Source: SIG653 sp045577455
GTDB lineage: Bacteria; Bacillota; Clostridia; Oscillospirales; CAG-382
DNA length: 64,000 bases
Assembly: GCA_045577455.1 (NCBI GenBank)
Contig: JAZNIJ010000191.1
Location: forward strand, 1-64,000
Reading direction: 5' to 3'
Made by a program: the position numbers and the translations under genes
In this document: piece after piece, positions 42,637-52,205 of the stretch
Layout: each line of letters opens with the position of its first letter
How positions within the stretch are numbered: the stretch's first letter is position 1
The notes under the pieces: generated by a model
Told to the model about the DNA's origin: nothing
Seen by the model: only the letters and a program-made list of their open reading frames with translations
Databases searched by the model: none

Positions 42637-43218
42637 TTACACGATTTGTATAAATCGTTTTTTCTCAATTAAATTGGCTTTTGGATTTTTCAATATTTTC
42701 TCTGTGTCAGCACCCTTGATATCAAGTCCTTCTGCGCTAACGCAAAGAACAGAGCTTATTCCGTAAAAGTTTTTGGCAAGTGATGATGTGTATTCAAAAC
42801 CGAAGTTATGAACAATAGGCCCTCCCGATGTTGTTACATAAATCAGCTTGTTTGCTTTGCAAAGTCCCCTTGGAATTCCCTTTTCGTTATAAACAAAGGT
42901 AATGCCATTAACTGTGATATTTTCAAAATACACTTTTAGCAAAGACGGAAACATAATATCCCAATATGGGGCAGCAATAACAATTGTATCCGCTGATGCA
43001 AACTGTTTTGCCAAATCGAATTCAGCACCCGAAAAGTTGCCCTCTGCCTTTGCTTTGTCTCTTATGTTCAATCTCTGCAAATCAATCGGAGAAAGCTCCT
43101 GTTCGTATAGCTTAAGCTCCTCTATTTCTCCTTGCAACTTTGACAGCACATGGTTCGCAAGCTCCAATGTCCTTGAATGTTCTCTAACGCATACATTTAC
43201 AAATAATATTTTCGGCAT
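42637..43218 (-). CDS. NAD(P)H-dependent FMN oxidoreductase, flavodoxin-like
   Basis: The product is 193 aa, started at the ATG at 43218 after GGAGGG. Flavodoxin-like fold of the NADPH:FMN reductase/azoreductase family: an N-terminal ILFVNVCVREHSRT phosphate-binding loop, IVIAAPYWDIMFPSLLKVY near 80-100, and YVTTSGGP near 140. It reduces flavins, quinones or azo compounds with NAD(P)H. The stop lies about 340 bp upstream of rex on the same strand, but rex has its own promoter, so the two are probably separate units. Confidence 0.8.
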   Translation of the reverse strand: MPKILFVNVCVREHSRTLELANHVLSKLQGEIEELKLYEQELSPIDLQRLNIRDKAKAEGNFSGAEFDLAKQFASADTIVIAAPYWDIMFPSLLKVYFENITVNGITFVYNEKGIPRGLCKANKLIYVTTSGGPIVHNFGFEYTSSLAKNFYGISSVLCVSAEGLDIKGADTEKILKNPKANLIEKKRFIQIV

Positions 43219-43307
43219 ATAACCCTCCACCCAAAAATTTATCGTCTGTGGATATCAGATATTTTTTTATGATTATATCAAACCATATATTACAAACAAG
43301 TTACAGA

Positions 43308-43350
43308 AAAAAGCAGGCAACTTTTCAAAAAAGCAACCTGCATTTTTTAT
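43308..43350 (-). terminator. Terminator of trkAH
   Basis: GCAGG (43313-43317) pairs with CCTGC (43337-43341), flanked by A- and T-tracts on both sides, so it can act on either strand. Confidence 0.7.
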
Positions 43351-43392
43351 ATTTATTTTTCCAAACTATAACCGTTTAATCCAAGCAAATTT

Positions 43393-44934
43393 TTATGTTC
43401 TTTTCCATGTTTTAGGGCTGAAAAGAATCATAACAGGAAGAATTTCAAGACGGCCGAGCAACATTGCAAGAGACAGCACGATTTTAGAAAGCTCGCTGTA
43501 TTCTGCGTAGCTTCCGTATGGTCCAACCGCTTCGAAGGCAGGACCGACATTGGATATACAGGCAAGAGCTGCCGAGAAGTTTGAAAAGAAGCCGTGGGTA
43601 ACGGTATAGCTTCCCCCATCCGAAACCATTGTTATTGCCCTACCATTAACAGGGTCGAAGGCAAGAAGAAAAACAACGGCGATAAGGAAAAAGAAATAAA
43701 GGGTAATAAAGGCAAAAACATCGTTAATTGTGTTTCCTTCAAGGGATTTTCCCTCAAACTTTGCCTTGGGAACATAACGTGGGTTAATAAGCTTTCTTAC
43801 ATTGATATATGCACCCTTAATGGCGATAATTATTCTTGAAAACTTAATTCCCCCCGCGGTTGAACCCGCCATTGCTCCAAAGAACATAATAACAACAAGG
43901 GTTGTTTTTGCAAGCATTGGCCACATATTATAGTCCGTTGTTGTAAACCCGGCAGTTGTTATTAAAGACGAAACCTGGAAAAAGGAATGTCTGAACGCCT
44001 CCTCAGCCGAATACATCTGAGAAAAAGCACTGTTTCTTTGCATAAGGGACATAAATATCAATCCGACAGCCGACGCAACAACAAGAAAATAGCTTTTTAA
44101 TTCCTCGCTTTTGAACACCTGACGAACCTTTCCTATAAGCAAAAGGTAATACAAGCTGAAGTTTATACCAAACAAAAGCAGAAATATTGACATAACATAC
44201 TGAGAAAAGGGGTGGAACATTTCTATGCTTCCGGGAATGAATCCAAATCCCCCTGTGCCCGCACAACCGAAGGTTGCAAGCAAGCTATAGAAAAAGTGGT
44301 CATTTTCATATCCGTGAATCGGTTTATCAAGCATAAGGATTATAACCTCAAGAACCGTCATACCTAAGTAGATAAGATACAAAATTCTTGTTGTTACCTT
44401 CATTTTGGAGGCAAGCTTACCAACCTGAGGCCCCGGGCTTTCTGCACGGAGAAGGTGCATTGACGAACCGTCATCACTTTCTGGAATGAAAATCAAAACG
44501 AAAACAAGGATACCCATTCCCCCAATCCAATGGGAAAAGCTCTTCCAGAAAAGGGACGAATGAGAAATTGAAGTTATGTCCGTGATAACGCTTGCGCCCG
44601 TTGTTGTGAACCCCGACATTATTTCAAACCACGCATCTATGTAGTTTGGGATATCACCGTTTATAACAAGGGGAATTGCCCCGAAAAGTGTCATAACAAG
44701 CCAAACGAGTGCCGTTAGCGCAAAGCCCTCTTTCTGATAAAGAGTTCCCCTCTTTTCTTTCGGCATCTGCGCAAGAAGTCCCAAAACAGCAAGAAGCACA
44801 ATTGGAACAATGAACGCAAGAATGTTTCTTATTCCTTCTTTGTATATAATGGCAACGGCAAGAGGTGCTATCATAAGTATTGCTTCAAGCACCATAATTT
44901 TGCCGAGAATTTTACCGAGCTTTCTATAGTTCAT
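43393..44934 (-). CDS. trkH: Trk-type potassium uptake membrane subunit
   Basis: The product is 513 aa, with eight core membrane helices in four M1-P-M2 repeats. Filter motifs appear as SGFTTTGASV (near residue 110), GCAGTGGFGFI (near 225), TTAGFTTTDY (near 320) and SNVGPAFEAVGPYG (near 470). GAMAGSTAGGIK marks the family. It forms the K+ channel-like pore gated by the cytosolic TrkA ring encoded 14 bp upstream. Both genes share the promoter at 46377-46405. Confidence 0.93.
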   Translation of the reverse strand: MNYRKLGKILGKIMVLEAILMIAPLAVAIIYKEGIRNILAFIVPIVLLAVLGLLAQMPKEKRGTLYQKEGFALTALVWLVMTLFGAIPLVINGDIPNYIDAWFEIMSGFTTTGASVITDITSISHSSLFWKSFSHWIGGMGILVFVLIFIPESDDGSSMHLLRAESPGPQVGKLASKMKVTTRILYLIYLGMTVLEVIILMLDKPIHGYENDHFFYSLLATFGCAGTGGFGFIPGSIEMFHPFSQYVMSIFLLLFGINFSLYYLLLIGKVRQVFKSEELKSYFLVVASAVGLIFMSLMQRNSAFSQMYSAEEAFRHSFFQVSSLITTAGFTTTDYNMWPMLAKTTLVVIMFFGAMAGSTAGGIKFSRIIIAIKGAYINVRKLINPRYVPKAKFEGKSLEGNTINDVFAFITLYFFFLIAVVFLLAFDPVNGRAITMVSDGGSYTVTHGFFSNFSAALACISNVGPAFEAVGPYGSYAEYSELSKIVLSLAMLLGRLEILPVMILFSPKTWKRT

Positions 44935-44948
44935 ACAATTGCCCCACC

Positions 44949-46304
44949 CTATTCAAGAATATCCGTAAGGTCGTTGAAGTTTTTATGGGTTGTTACAACA
45001 ATAACATTGTCGCCCAGCTTTATACAATCGTTACCTCCCGGGATGATAACCCCGTTTTCCCTGATTATACAGGCGATAAGGCAATTATCCTTAAGCTGTA
45101 ATTCACGAAGGGGCTTTTCGCAAATACCCTCCAATGTTCTTACCCGAAACTCCAGCGCCTCAATTTGTTCGTTAACAAGGCGATAAAGGGTTAAAACATT
45201 ACTTCCTCTCGTGTTGGCAATAGCTCGGATATAGCTTATAACTCTGTCTGCAACAATATCCTTTGGAGAAACATTGTTGCGTATTCCAAGTTCGTCAAGC
45301 ATACCGCCAAGGTCATCACTCTTTATCTGGGTTATTGTTTTTCTGACATTCATTTTGTTGGCAAACATAGAAACAATCATATTTTCTTCGTCTATATCGG
45401 TAAGAGCAACAAATGCATCCATCGCCTCTATACCCTCTTCAAGAAGAAGGTCGTGCTGAGTGCCGTTACCGTGAATAATTGTTACATTGGGAAGCTCCTC
45501 TGCCAACGCTTCTGCTGTTTTTCTGTCTCCCTCAATGAGCTTGACCTTGTATTTTTTCCTTGACAACGCATCTGCAAGATAATAACCGATTTTGTTACCT
45601 CCAACTATCATTATGTTTTTAAGGGGCAACCTTACCAAATTTATTTCCGCAAGGAAATCACGGAGGGACTTTGCATCGGCTGTAAGGTGGATGCTGTCCC
45701 CTTCTTCTATAACGAAATTACCTGTTGGAATAACAACATCTTTTCCACGCTTAACAGCACAGATAAGCACCTTGTTTTTCAGCTTTTTACCAACGGAAAT
45801 CAAACTTTCGCCACAAAGGGAGCAATCTTTTTCAACAAGGATTTCAACAAGCAAAACCTTGCCACCTGCAAAATGCTCAACCTGTGCAATTGAAGGGAGG
45901 TTTATGCGGTTGAAAATTTCAGATGCCGTATCTCGCTCAGGATTAACTATCATTGATATCCCAAGCTCATCCTTCATTTCAAGAATCTGTTTTCTGTAAT
46001 CGGGATTTCTCACTCTTGCAATTGTGTTTTCAACACCGATTTTCTTTGCAACAAGGCAAGCAAAAACATTTATCTCGTCGCTATCCATCAGTGTTATAAC
46101 AAGGTTTGCTTCACTGACCCCTGCTTCTCGCTGTATGTCAATGCAAGCACCGTTTCCAACAACACCCGAAACATCGTATTTTTCGATAAGGGATTCCACC
46201 TTTTCCTTATCTTCATCTATAATCATAACATCATGTCCCTCTCGCGAGAGGGTTTTAAGAATGGTTTTACCAATTGTTCCAAGCCCGATAATTACGATTT
46301 TCAT
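44949..46304 (-). CDS. trkA: Trk potassium uptake regulatory subunit
   Basis: The product is 451 aa, started at the ATG at 46304 after GGAGGTAAAT. There are two tandem RCK units: Rossmann domains starting IVIIGLGTIGKTI (residue 3) and IMIVGGNKIGYYLAD (near 230), each with IDEDKEKVESL/IEGDRKTAEAL-type acidic ends, followed by TrkA_C domains. It binds NAD(H) or ATP/ADP and gates TrkH. Confidence 0.93.
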   Translation of the reverse strand: MKIVIIGLGTIGKTILKTLSREGHDVMIIDEDKEKVESLIEKYDVSGVVGNGACIDIQREAGVSEANLVITLMDSDEINVFACLVAKKIGVENTIARVRNPDYRKQILEMKDELGISMIVNPERDTASEIFNRINLPSIAQVEHFAGGKVLLVEILVEKDCSLCGESLISVGKKLKNKVLICAVKRGKDVVIPTGNFVIEEGDSIHLTADAKSLRDFLAEINLVRLPLKNIMIVGGNKIGYYLADALSRKKYKVKLIEGDRKTAEALAEELPNVTIIHGNGTQHDLLLEEGIEAMDAFVALTDIDEENMIVSMFANKMNVRKTITQIKSDDLGGMLDELGIRNNVSPKDIVADRVISYIRAIANTRGSNVLTLYRLVNEQIEALEFRVRTLEGICEKPLRELQLKDNCLIACIIRENGVIIPGGNDCIKLGDNVIVVTTHKNFNDLTDILE

Positions 46305-46376
46305 ATTTACCTCCAACGGATTTTCTCCGTTTTTAGTTTGTTTCCGTTTTTTTCCAAACAACAACTCTGTTTTGCC

Positions 46377-46405
46377 ATTATACACCCTTTTTATAAATAA
46401 TTCAA
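46377..46405 (-). promoter_or_regulatory. trkAH promoter
   Basis: On the minus strand TTGAAT (46405-46400), a 17-bp spacer, TATAAT (46382-46377). Confidence 0.75.
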
Positions 46406-46531
46406 TGGTTTTTGAGAAATTGTTTTTCATCTCAAATAACTTGTAATCCGTAATTATGGATAAAGTGTTTTCATCATAAAAACTGACTCTCGGGTTTTAA
46501 ACTTTAAAATCAGCTCCCAAAGTGCCATCAA

Positions 46532-46550
46532 AAGTGCCAAATTGGCACTT
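46532..46550. promoter_or_regulatory. 19-bp near-perfect palindrome between trkA and the GH31 gene
   Basis: AAGTGCCAA and TTGGCACTT are perfect 9-bp arms around a single A. A further AAAGTGCCA lies just upstream at 46519-46527. With no T-run, an operator in this divergent intergenic region is more likely than a terminator. The rest of 46305-46721 holds only the two promoters listed. Confidence 0.5.
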
Positions 46551-46663
46551 CGGAAGTTAAGCGTTGGCATTATGGAGATTTTTTCTACAATAAAATAGAT
46601 ATCTATAATACGATTATTTAAGTCTAATTTACAAATGAAACCTCCAAACATTCCAAAAGAGCA

Positions 46664-46692
46664 TTGATTTATTGTTTTATTTTTGGTATAAT
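46664..46692 (+). promoter_or_regulatory. Promoter of the GH31 lipoprotein gene
   Basis: TTGATT (46664-46669), a 17-bp spacer, TATAAT (46687-46692), then AGGAGG before the ATG at 46722. Confidence 0.8.
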
Positions 46693-46721
46693 ACACAAAA
46701 TACACATAATAGGAGGAAATT

Positions 46722-49700
46722 ATGAAAAATGCCCCCAAAAAATCGCCTTCCTTTTTGAAAAGGTTGTGCAAAAAATCATTGCTTTTCATTCTCGGCATTT
46801 TATGTATAACATCATGCAGTTCGAAGAGTAGCTCGGTTGAAAACAACGGCTCATCCGCAAACAACGATGGAAACGAAAGCAAAGCAGATGAAAGCAGCAA
46901 AACCAATGAAGAGACAAGTGAAGACACCAATAATGAACCAAGTATTTCTTCGGTTACCGTTGGTGATATTCGTGTTCAGCTTTTATCCGAAACACTTTTC
47001 AGAGTTGAAGCAAAAAGGAAGGGTAAGTTTGAGGACAGACCTTCATACTCTGTTTCAAACCGCACCAACTGGGAAACAGTTGAATTCACTTTGAGCGAAG
47101 AAAACGGAAATCAGGTAATTTCAACAGCCACATATACAATTTATGTGCCCAATGATGCAAAAGATGCTGAAGGTATTTATGTTACAGATAAAGCAGGTGA
47201 AGAACTCTGGCACTTTGAAACATTAACAGATGTAAATGTTTACCTTCCATCTCCAAGCGAAGAACTTGCATCATGGTATTTTGCCGATTCACCACGAATT
47301 ATCCCTTCTGAAAATGGATATACACTTCCCGAAGATAAATACAAGGCAAACAACGGTTGGGAAACTCATTCCGATGCAACAGATTTATATGTTTTCCTTC
47401 CAAACAGGGATTACAAAACCTTTACAAAGGACTTTGTTACACTTACAGGAAGATCTGAAATGCTTCCTTTGAACCTTTTCGGATTCTGGGATTCCAGATA
47501 TTATGAATACACAGCCGAAACAGCTCTTGCACAGGTTAAAGATTATTTAAACAGGGGCTACTCCATAGATGTGCTTGTTATTGACACTGATTGGCGCGAT
47601 GCTTCAAACGGTGTTGGTTATCAGGTTAACACAGAGCTTTTCCCCGACATCAAGAAATTCTTCGACGAAGTGCATAAGCTCGGCGTTGAGGTTGTATTCA
47701 ATGACCATCCGGAGCCGGTTGAGGGAACAGATCGGCTTCTTGACAAAGAAGAAATCAAATACAGAAACGAAAACCTTAAACTCATCTTATCCCTCGGTCT
47801 TGACTATTGGTGGTATGACAGAAACTGGCATGTTGCACTTAACCCAATTGCAGATGACCTTTCAATATACGCAACAGGTATGTATGCATTCCAGTTTATA
47901 ACCGAAGATTACTATCAGAATGTTGTTAAAGATGACCCACAGGCATATGCAAGAAGGGCAATTATCATGGGTAATGTAGACGGTATAACCCATGGAGCTA
48001 TTACATATGCTCCCGATATTGCAGCTCACCGTTTCACACTACAATGGACGGGCGATATCAAAGCAGACAAAGCTGCACTTGCACAAGAACTCTATGATGC
48101 AGTATACGGTGGTGTTGAGCTTGGACTTCCTTATATAAGCTCTGACCTTGGCGGTCATGTTCAGGAAGTAACAAAGGAAATGTATGTACGCTGGATTCAG
48201 TATGGTGCATTATCCACAATTTGCCGTGTTCACTGTGCAAAGCCATTCTCCAGAATGCCTTGGCTCTACGGCGAAACAGCAGAAGCAGTTACAAAAGAAT
48301 ATGTTGGAATGAGATACCGTCTCCTTCCATTGTATTATGCATTGGCTCACGAAAACTATACAACAGGTCTCCCGATTATGAGACGACTTGACATTAACTA
48401 TCCTCAATATGTTGAAGCGTCAGCAAATGACCAATACCTGTTGGGGGATTACATACTTGTTGCACCATATTCAGGGGACACACTTATTGAAGCACAGAAT
48501 TATGTTAAGTATACAAACAAGGGCAAAGACGGCCTGAAGCTGGAATATTTCACAAACGATGACCTTGAAGGTGAACCGGCATATGTTGGAACATCGGATA
48601 AAATCATCTACGATTGGGGTACAGGCGGACCTGAAGAAATTGGACTTTCAGACAACTTCTCTGCTCGTTGGACAGGTGAATTCACCGTTCTTGACGAAGA
48701 TACAAAACTTATCTTCTTTGCAGATGACGGAGTTAAAGTTTGGGTTGATGGCGAGCTGGTTATAGACGGTTGGCGCACATACGACCAGTATTTATCAACA
48801 GACACTTACAAAGCAGGCAGTAAGCACAGCATCAAGGTTGAATATCGTGAATTAACCGGTCAAGCTCATATCTTCACATATTCAGACCGCACTCCAAAAC
48901 CGGAGAGAACCGTATTTATTCCCGATGGAACATGGATTGATGTATGGACAGGCGAAACAGTTACAGGACCTAAAACAATATCTGTTGATGTTCAACCTGA
49001 AACCTCTCCAATTTATGTAAGAGCAGGCGCAATTATTGCTCTTGCAGAAAATATGCAAAACACATCAGAAAAGAATTGGAGCAATATGACACTTGATGTT
49101 TATCCCTCCAAGGATTATTCTGCAAAAACAACAATTTACGAAGACGATACAAAAACTGTTGCATACAAAGACGGTAAATACCGCACAACTGATATTTCAA
49201 TGGAATATAAGGATGCACTCACAATAGACATCGATGCCGCAAAAGGCAGCTTTGTTGATGAATTCAGGGGCTTTGAAGAAAGAACATTCAATGTGAGAAT
49301 CCACGCAAGAGAAGATTTTGGAGCTATCCAGAAGATAACTCTTAACGGAAGTGAGCTTTCTGCAACAATTCATCAGATTTCCGAAGACGCTTCCCCATTT
49401 GCTTTCTCAGGTGCAGCAACAGACAGCGTTATTTATGAGATTTCCTTCACAACAAACATCAGAATGGCAAATCAAATCAAAATATTCTTTGAAAACCCAA
49501 CCGCAGACGGCAAGAACAAAGAATATGATGCAACAGAAGTTAAGATTGATCTAAAAGCTATAAACACCGGCAAGAGATCACTCAGACTTACAGATAAAGA
49601 TAACCTTGACTATGCCTTGTTTGGATATCTTGACCAGTATTCTGTTTTGAGAATGAAAGATGGCAAGGGACTTATTGGCAACCTTACATCTGATTCAGAA

Positions 49701-50051
49701 TTGTTCAGCTTCGATGATAACTACACAATTTCTTGGACCGATGGCGACGAAAAAGAAAATGGCAGATCAACAAACGGCCCTGTTTCTCATCGTAATTTCT
49801 CATTAACTCTCAAAACAACTGAGGGCAAAAACACATTCTCAATCTATGTGGGCGGTTACAAAAGCGCAGCAAGATTCACTGTAAGAGACAAGAGTGGAAA
49901 TGTTGAAACAATTGACTTCGGAGATATGGATACAAACTTCTACAGAAAAGTAACAATTGAATGTACATCCGATTCTCCTTCTGAAATCTACATTTCATAC
50001 ACCTTGACAGCAGGTAACAATGTTACCTTCTCTGCGGTTACAGCACAATAA
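46722..50051 (+). CDS. Secreted lipoprotein alpha-glucosidase-like enzyme (GH31) with PA14 domain
   Basis: The product is 1,109 aa. Residues 1-30 form a lipoprotein signal with lipobox ITSC (Cys near 30), followed by a Ser/Glu/Asn-rich linker. An N-terminal GH31 beta domain is followed by the barrel at about 240-560, with DVLVIDTDWRD, GLDYWWYDRNWH, FTLQWTGDI and ISSDLGGHV in GH31 order; I cannot name the nucleophile with certainty. A PA14 domain (about 605-725, KLEYFTNDDL to VDGELVIDGWRTYD) is inserted before the C-terminal beta sheets. It probably trims alpha-linked glycans at the cell surface. It is preceded by its own promoter and followed by a strong terminator. Confidence 0.85.
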   Translation: MKNAPKKSPSFLKRLCKKSLLFILGILCITSCSSKSSSVENNGSSANNDGNESKADESSKTNEETSEDTNNEPSISSVTVGDIRVQLLSETLFRVEAKRKGKFEDRPSYSVSNRTNWETVEFTLSEENGNQVISTATYTIYVPNDAKDAEGIYVTDKAGEELWHFETLTDVNVYLPSPSEELASWYFADSPRIIPSENGYTLPEDKYKANNGWETHSDATDLYVFLPNRDYKTFTKDFVTLTGRSEMLPLNLFGFWDSRYYEYTAETALAQVKDYLNRGYSIDVLVIDTDWRDASNGVGYQVNTELFPDIKKFFDEVHKLGVEVVFNDHPEPVEGTDRLLDKEEIKYRNENLKLILSLGLDYWWYDRNWHVALNPIADDLSIYATGMYAFQFITEDYYQNVVKDDPQAYARRAIIMGNVDGITHGAITYAPDIAAHRFTLQWTGDIKADKAALAQELYDAVYGGVELGLPYISSDLGGHVQEVTKEMYVRWIQYGALSTICRVHCAKPFSRMPWLYGETAEAVTKEYVGMRYRLLPLYYALAHENYTTGLPIMRRLDINYPQYVEASANDQYLLGDYILVAPYSGDTLIEAQNYVKYTNKGKDGLKLEYFTNDDLEGEPAYVGTSDKIIYDWGTGGPEEIGLSDNFSARWTGEFTVLDEDTKLIFFADDGVKVWVDGELVIDGWRTYDQYLSTDTYKAGSKHSIKVEYRELTGQAHIFTYSDRTPKPERTVFIPDGTWIDVWTGETVTGPKTISVDVQPETSPIYVRAGAIIALAENMQNTSEKNWSNMTLDVYPSKDYSAKTTIYEDDTKTVAYKDGKYRTTDISMEYKDALTIDIDAAKGSFVDEFRGFEERTFNVRIHAREDFGAIQKITLNGSELSATIHQISEDASPFAFSGAATDSVIYEISFTTNIRMANQIKIFFENPTADGKNKEYDATEVKIDLKAINTGKRSLRLTDKDNLDYALFGYLDQYSVLRMKDGKGLIGNLTSDSELFSFDDNYTISWTDGDEKENGRSTNGPVSHRNFSLTLKTTEGKNTFSIYVGGYKSAARFTVRDKSGNVETIDFGDMDTNFYRKVTIECTSDSPSEIYISYTLTAGNNVTFSAVTAQ

Positions 50052-50112
50052 ACAGATATATTTGCCCCTATAAATAAAAATAAACAGCTATATTTGTCCC
50101 TATAAAAAAATT

Positions 50113-50156
50113 AAGCATCACCGATTGTTTCATCCAATCGGTGATGCTTTTTATAT
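50113..50156 (+). terminator. Terminator of the GH31 gene
   Basis: A perfect 15-bp stem (AAGCATCACCGATTG with CAATCGGTGATGCTT) and 7-nt loop, then TTTTATAT. Confidence 0.95.
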
Positions 50157-50356
50157 GCTCAAAGGCACAAAATTGATATTAAATATATACTTAAATCCAC
50201 ATTGTTACATACTTAAAGCCCAAACAGATGTTGCAAATATGCTAAAAGCCACATTATTGCAAATATGCTTAAAAGCATAAATTGATGTTGCATATATACT
50301 TAAATCCGCATTGTTGCGCATATGCTTAAAGCTATATTGCACACACGCTTAAAATT
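50157..50356. repeat. Degenerate tandem repeat, 25-31 bp unit, about 6 copies
   Basis: Units begin TATGCTTAAA (or TATACTTAAA) and continue with a CCACATTGTTGCA-like segment. They fill the gap between the GH31 terminator and the stop of the dockerin gene. No coding potential seen. Confidence 0.75.
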
Positions 50357-50371
50357 GGAAAATGATGTTAT

Positions 50372-52009
50372 TTATGCATAAATATCAATTGTTCCAAGAA
50401 AATGGGATTTAACCTGAATATAGTCGGTTGTTGTAATTTCACCGTCTCCTGTTGTATCAGCAGCTAATGCAAATGCACCTACCAATTTAATTGATTTTGA
50501 AAATGCTTTTTTGATTTGTATATAATCAGTTGAGGTAACAGAACCGTTTCCGTCTGTATCACCTTTAATAACAACCTTATAAATAGTTCCATTTGTGAAT
50601 GTTATTTTAGTTCCTGTTCCAACATGGCTGTTTCCCGAAATTGCAATGCCGTTAGAATCTTTTACCCTGTAATCACTATTTTTTATGAGTTTTTCAAGCT
50701 GGTCAACCTTTAAATTTCCCTTCAAGCCGAAAACAAATCCACTATCACAACTTATATTATCATCTGTAAACTCTATCTTTTCGGTTAAATCCACAAATCC
50801 AAAGCCGTAATATCCTGCGTAAAAATAGCCCGATGTATTGGAAAAACCTTCAATAACAAAATCAGAATTTTGCAAATATTCGCCGTTGATTTGCCTAAAT
50901 CCAAAAGCGCGTTCCCCTACATATTCAACCGTTGCAGGAATTTTTACCCTCTCAAGATTTGTGTTGTTAAACGCATCAACCCCTATAGATTCAACAGAAT
51001 CGGGAATAATTATGCTTTTAAGATTTTCACAACCAAAAAATGCAGATTCACCTATTTTTTCAAGGGAGTTGTTCAAAATCACCTTTTCAAGTTGAGCGCA
51101 ACCCGAAAAAGCATTTGCAGGCAATTCTTTAATCTCGCCTTGAAGTTCAACAGATTCAAGCTGCGACATTCCTTCAAAAGTAGAAGGAAGCAAGGTTACT
51201 TCTCCTTTAATAACAACGTTTTTTATGTTTTTTTCCAAATAGTGCAAAGGGAAAGAAGTGCCCATTTTTCCGTTTCCGTAAATCTCCATTGTTCCGTCAT
51301 CATGGAGAGAATAATTAACATTTTCTCCCAGGTTGCCATCATTCATAATAGGTTTGCCCACAACCTGAATTTCAGAAAAAGACAATAAGTATACAGGGCT
51401 GTACATATAAATTTTCACAGCGCTTGCGGTTATGGGAGAGTTGAAGTTGAATTTGAAATTATAATAAGATTCTTCTCCCGTCTCCTCTTTAGTCATAACA
51501 AAATCGGTGTTTCTACTATAATCAATATTGTTTTCTGAGAAAAAAAACATTGTTTTTTCTCCGGAAAATCCTCTGTTTTGACCCGATGTTCCATCTCCAT
51601 ATGTATCCCAGACACCGCAAAAATTAACGCTCACTATATCGTTGTAGGTTGCTCCAAGGTCTAATATAACTGTAACTATTCTGCTTGTACCCTGAAATAT
51701 AACTGTTTCAAAGGGAGTTTCCGGCACTGCAACAATACCGTCTGTAAGCAGAGTGCAAGAATCGTCCTCGTATCCACTCTTAAAGTTGTTCATTACATCA
51801 TCGTTATATGTATACTTCCTCCCCAAGGCGTAGTTTACAGGGGTTCTGTTTTCAGCGGAAGTATCGTCGTTGGTTTCTGACGAAATATCGCTGTTCATTT
51901 TTGAAGAAACACCGTCGTTTGTCCCTGTTTCAGCACCGACTGTTCCAACGCATGAAACAAGCAAAACAAGACAAAGCAAAAGTGAAAATAATTTTCTGTA
52001 GGTTTTCAT
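50372..52009 (-). CDS. Secreted dockerin protein with discoidin-like and BspA-type leucine-rich repeats
   Basis: The product is 545 aa. The N-terminal signal peptide is LFSLLLCLVLLVSCVGTVGA (about 7-26), with a Ser/Thr/Asn/Asp linker. Residues about 55-225 resemble an F5/8-type carbohydrate-binding discoidin fold (YALGRKYTYNDD, ILDLGATYNDIVSVNFCG). About 270-370 hold BspA-type repeats (FSGCAQLEKVILNNSLEKIG, FFGCENLKSIIIPDSVESIG). The C-terminus (about 475-545) is a type I dockerin: DTDGNGSVTSTDYIQIKKAF and DTTGDGEITTTDYIQVKSHF are its two calcium-binding repeats. A dockerin would dock it onto a cohesin scaffold; no cohesin is visible here. Confidence 0.85.
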   Translation of the reverse strand: MKTYRKLFSLLLCLVLLVSCVGTVGAETGTNDGVSSKMNSDISSETNDDTSAENRTPVNYALGRKYTYNDDVMNNFKSGYEDDSCTLLTDGIVAVPETPFETVIFQGTSRIVTVILDLGATYNDIVSVNFCGVWDTYGDGTSGQNRGFSGEKTMFFFSENNIDYSRNTDFVMTKEETGEESYYNFKFNFNSPITASAVKIYMYSPVYLLSFSEIQVVGKPIMNDGNLGENVNYSLHDDGTMEIYGNGKMGTSFPLHYLEKNIKNVVIKGEVTLLPSTFEGMSQLESVELQGEIKELPANAFSGCAQLEKVILNNSLEKIGESAFFGCENLKSIIIPDSVESIGVDAFNNTNLERVKIPATVEYVGERAFGFRQINGEYLQNSDFVIEGFSNTSGYFYAGYYGFGFVDLTEKIEFTDDNISCDSGFVFGLKGNLKVDQLEKLIKNSDYRVKDSNGIAISGNSHVGTGTKITFTNGTIYKVVIKGDTDGNGSVTSTDYIQIKKAFSKSIKLVGAFALAADTTGDGEITTTDYIQVKSHFLGTIDIYA

Positions 52010-52065
52010 ACTAAACTCCCTTCAATTCAAACAATTGATTTTGGTCTACCTTGTTCGACACCGAC

Positions 52066-52094
52066 ATTCTAACACAATAGACGGCGTTTGTCAA
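52066..52094 (-). promoter_or_regulatory. Promoter of the dockerin gene
   Basis: On the minus strand TTGACA (52094-52089), a 17-bp spacer, TAGAAT (52071-52066). Confidence 0.8.
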
Positions 52095-52144
52095 TAGTTT
52101 TTTTAAAAACACAAAATTTTTATAAAAAACGAGCAAGGGTAATA

Positions 52145-52184
52145 TAAAAAAGGGCATAAAGAGCAATTTCTTGCCTTTACACCC
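52145..52184 (-). terminator. Terminator of hom
   Basis: On the minus strand an imperfect 14-bp stem (GGGTGTAAAGG... with ...CTTTATGCCC, loop GAAA) is followed by TTTTTT. Confidence 0.75.
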
Positions 52185-52205
52185 ATTTTATATATTTATT
52201 TTATT

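Noticed and set aside
46454..46930. 158-codon minus-strand ORF overlapping the start of the GH31 gene
   Set aside because: It overlaps the signal peptide region of a well-supported gene and its promoter, and its composition is low-complexity (Ser/Leu-rich from antisense Glu/Ser codons).
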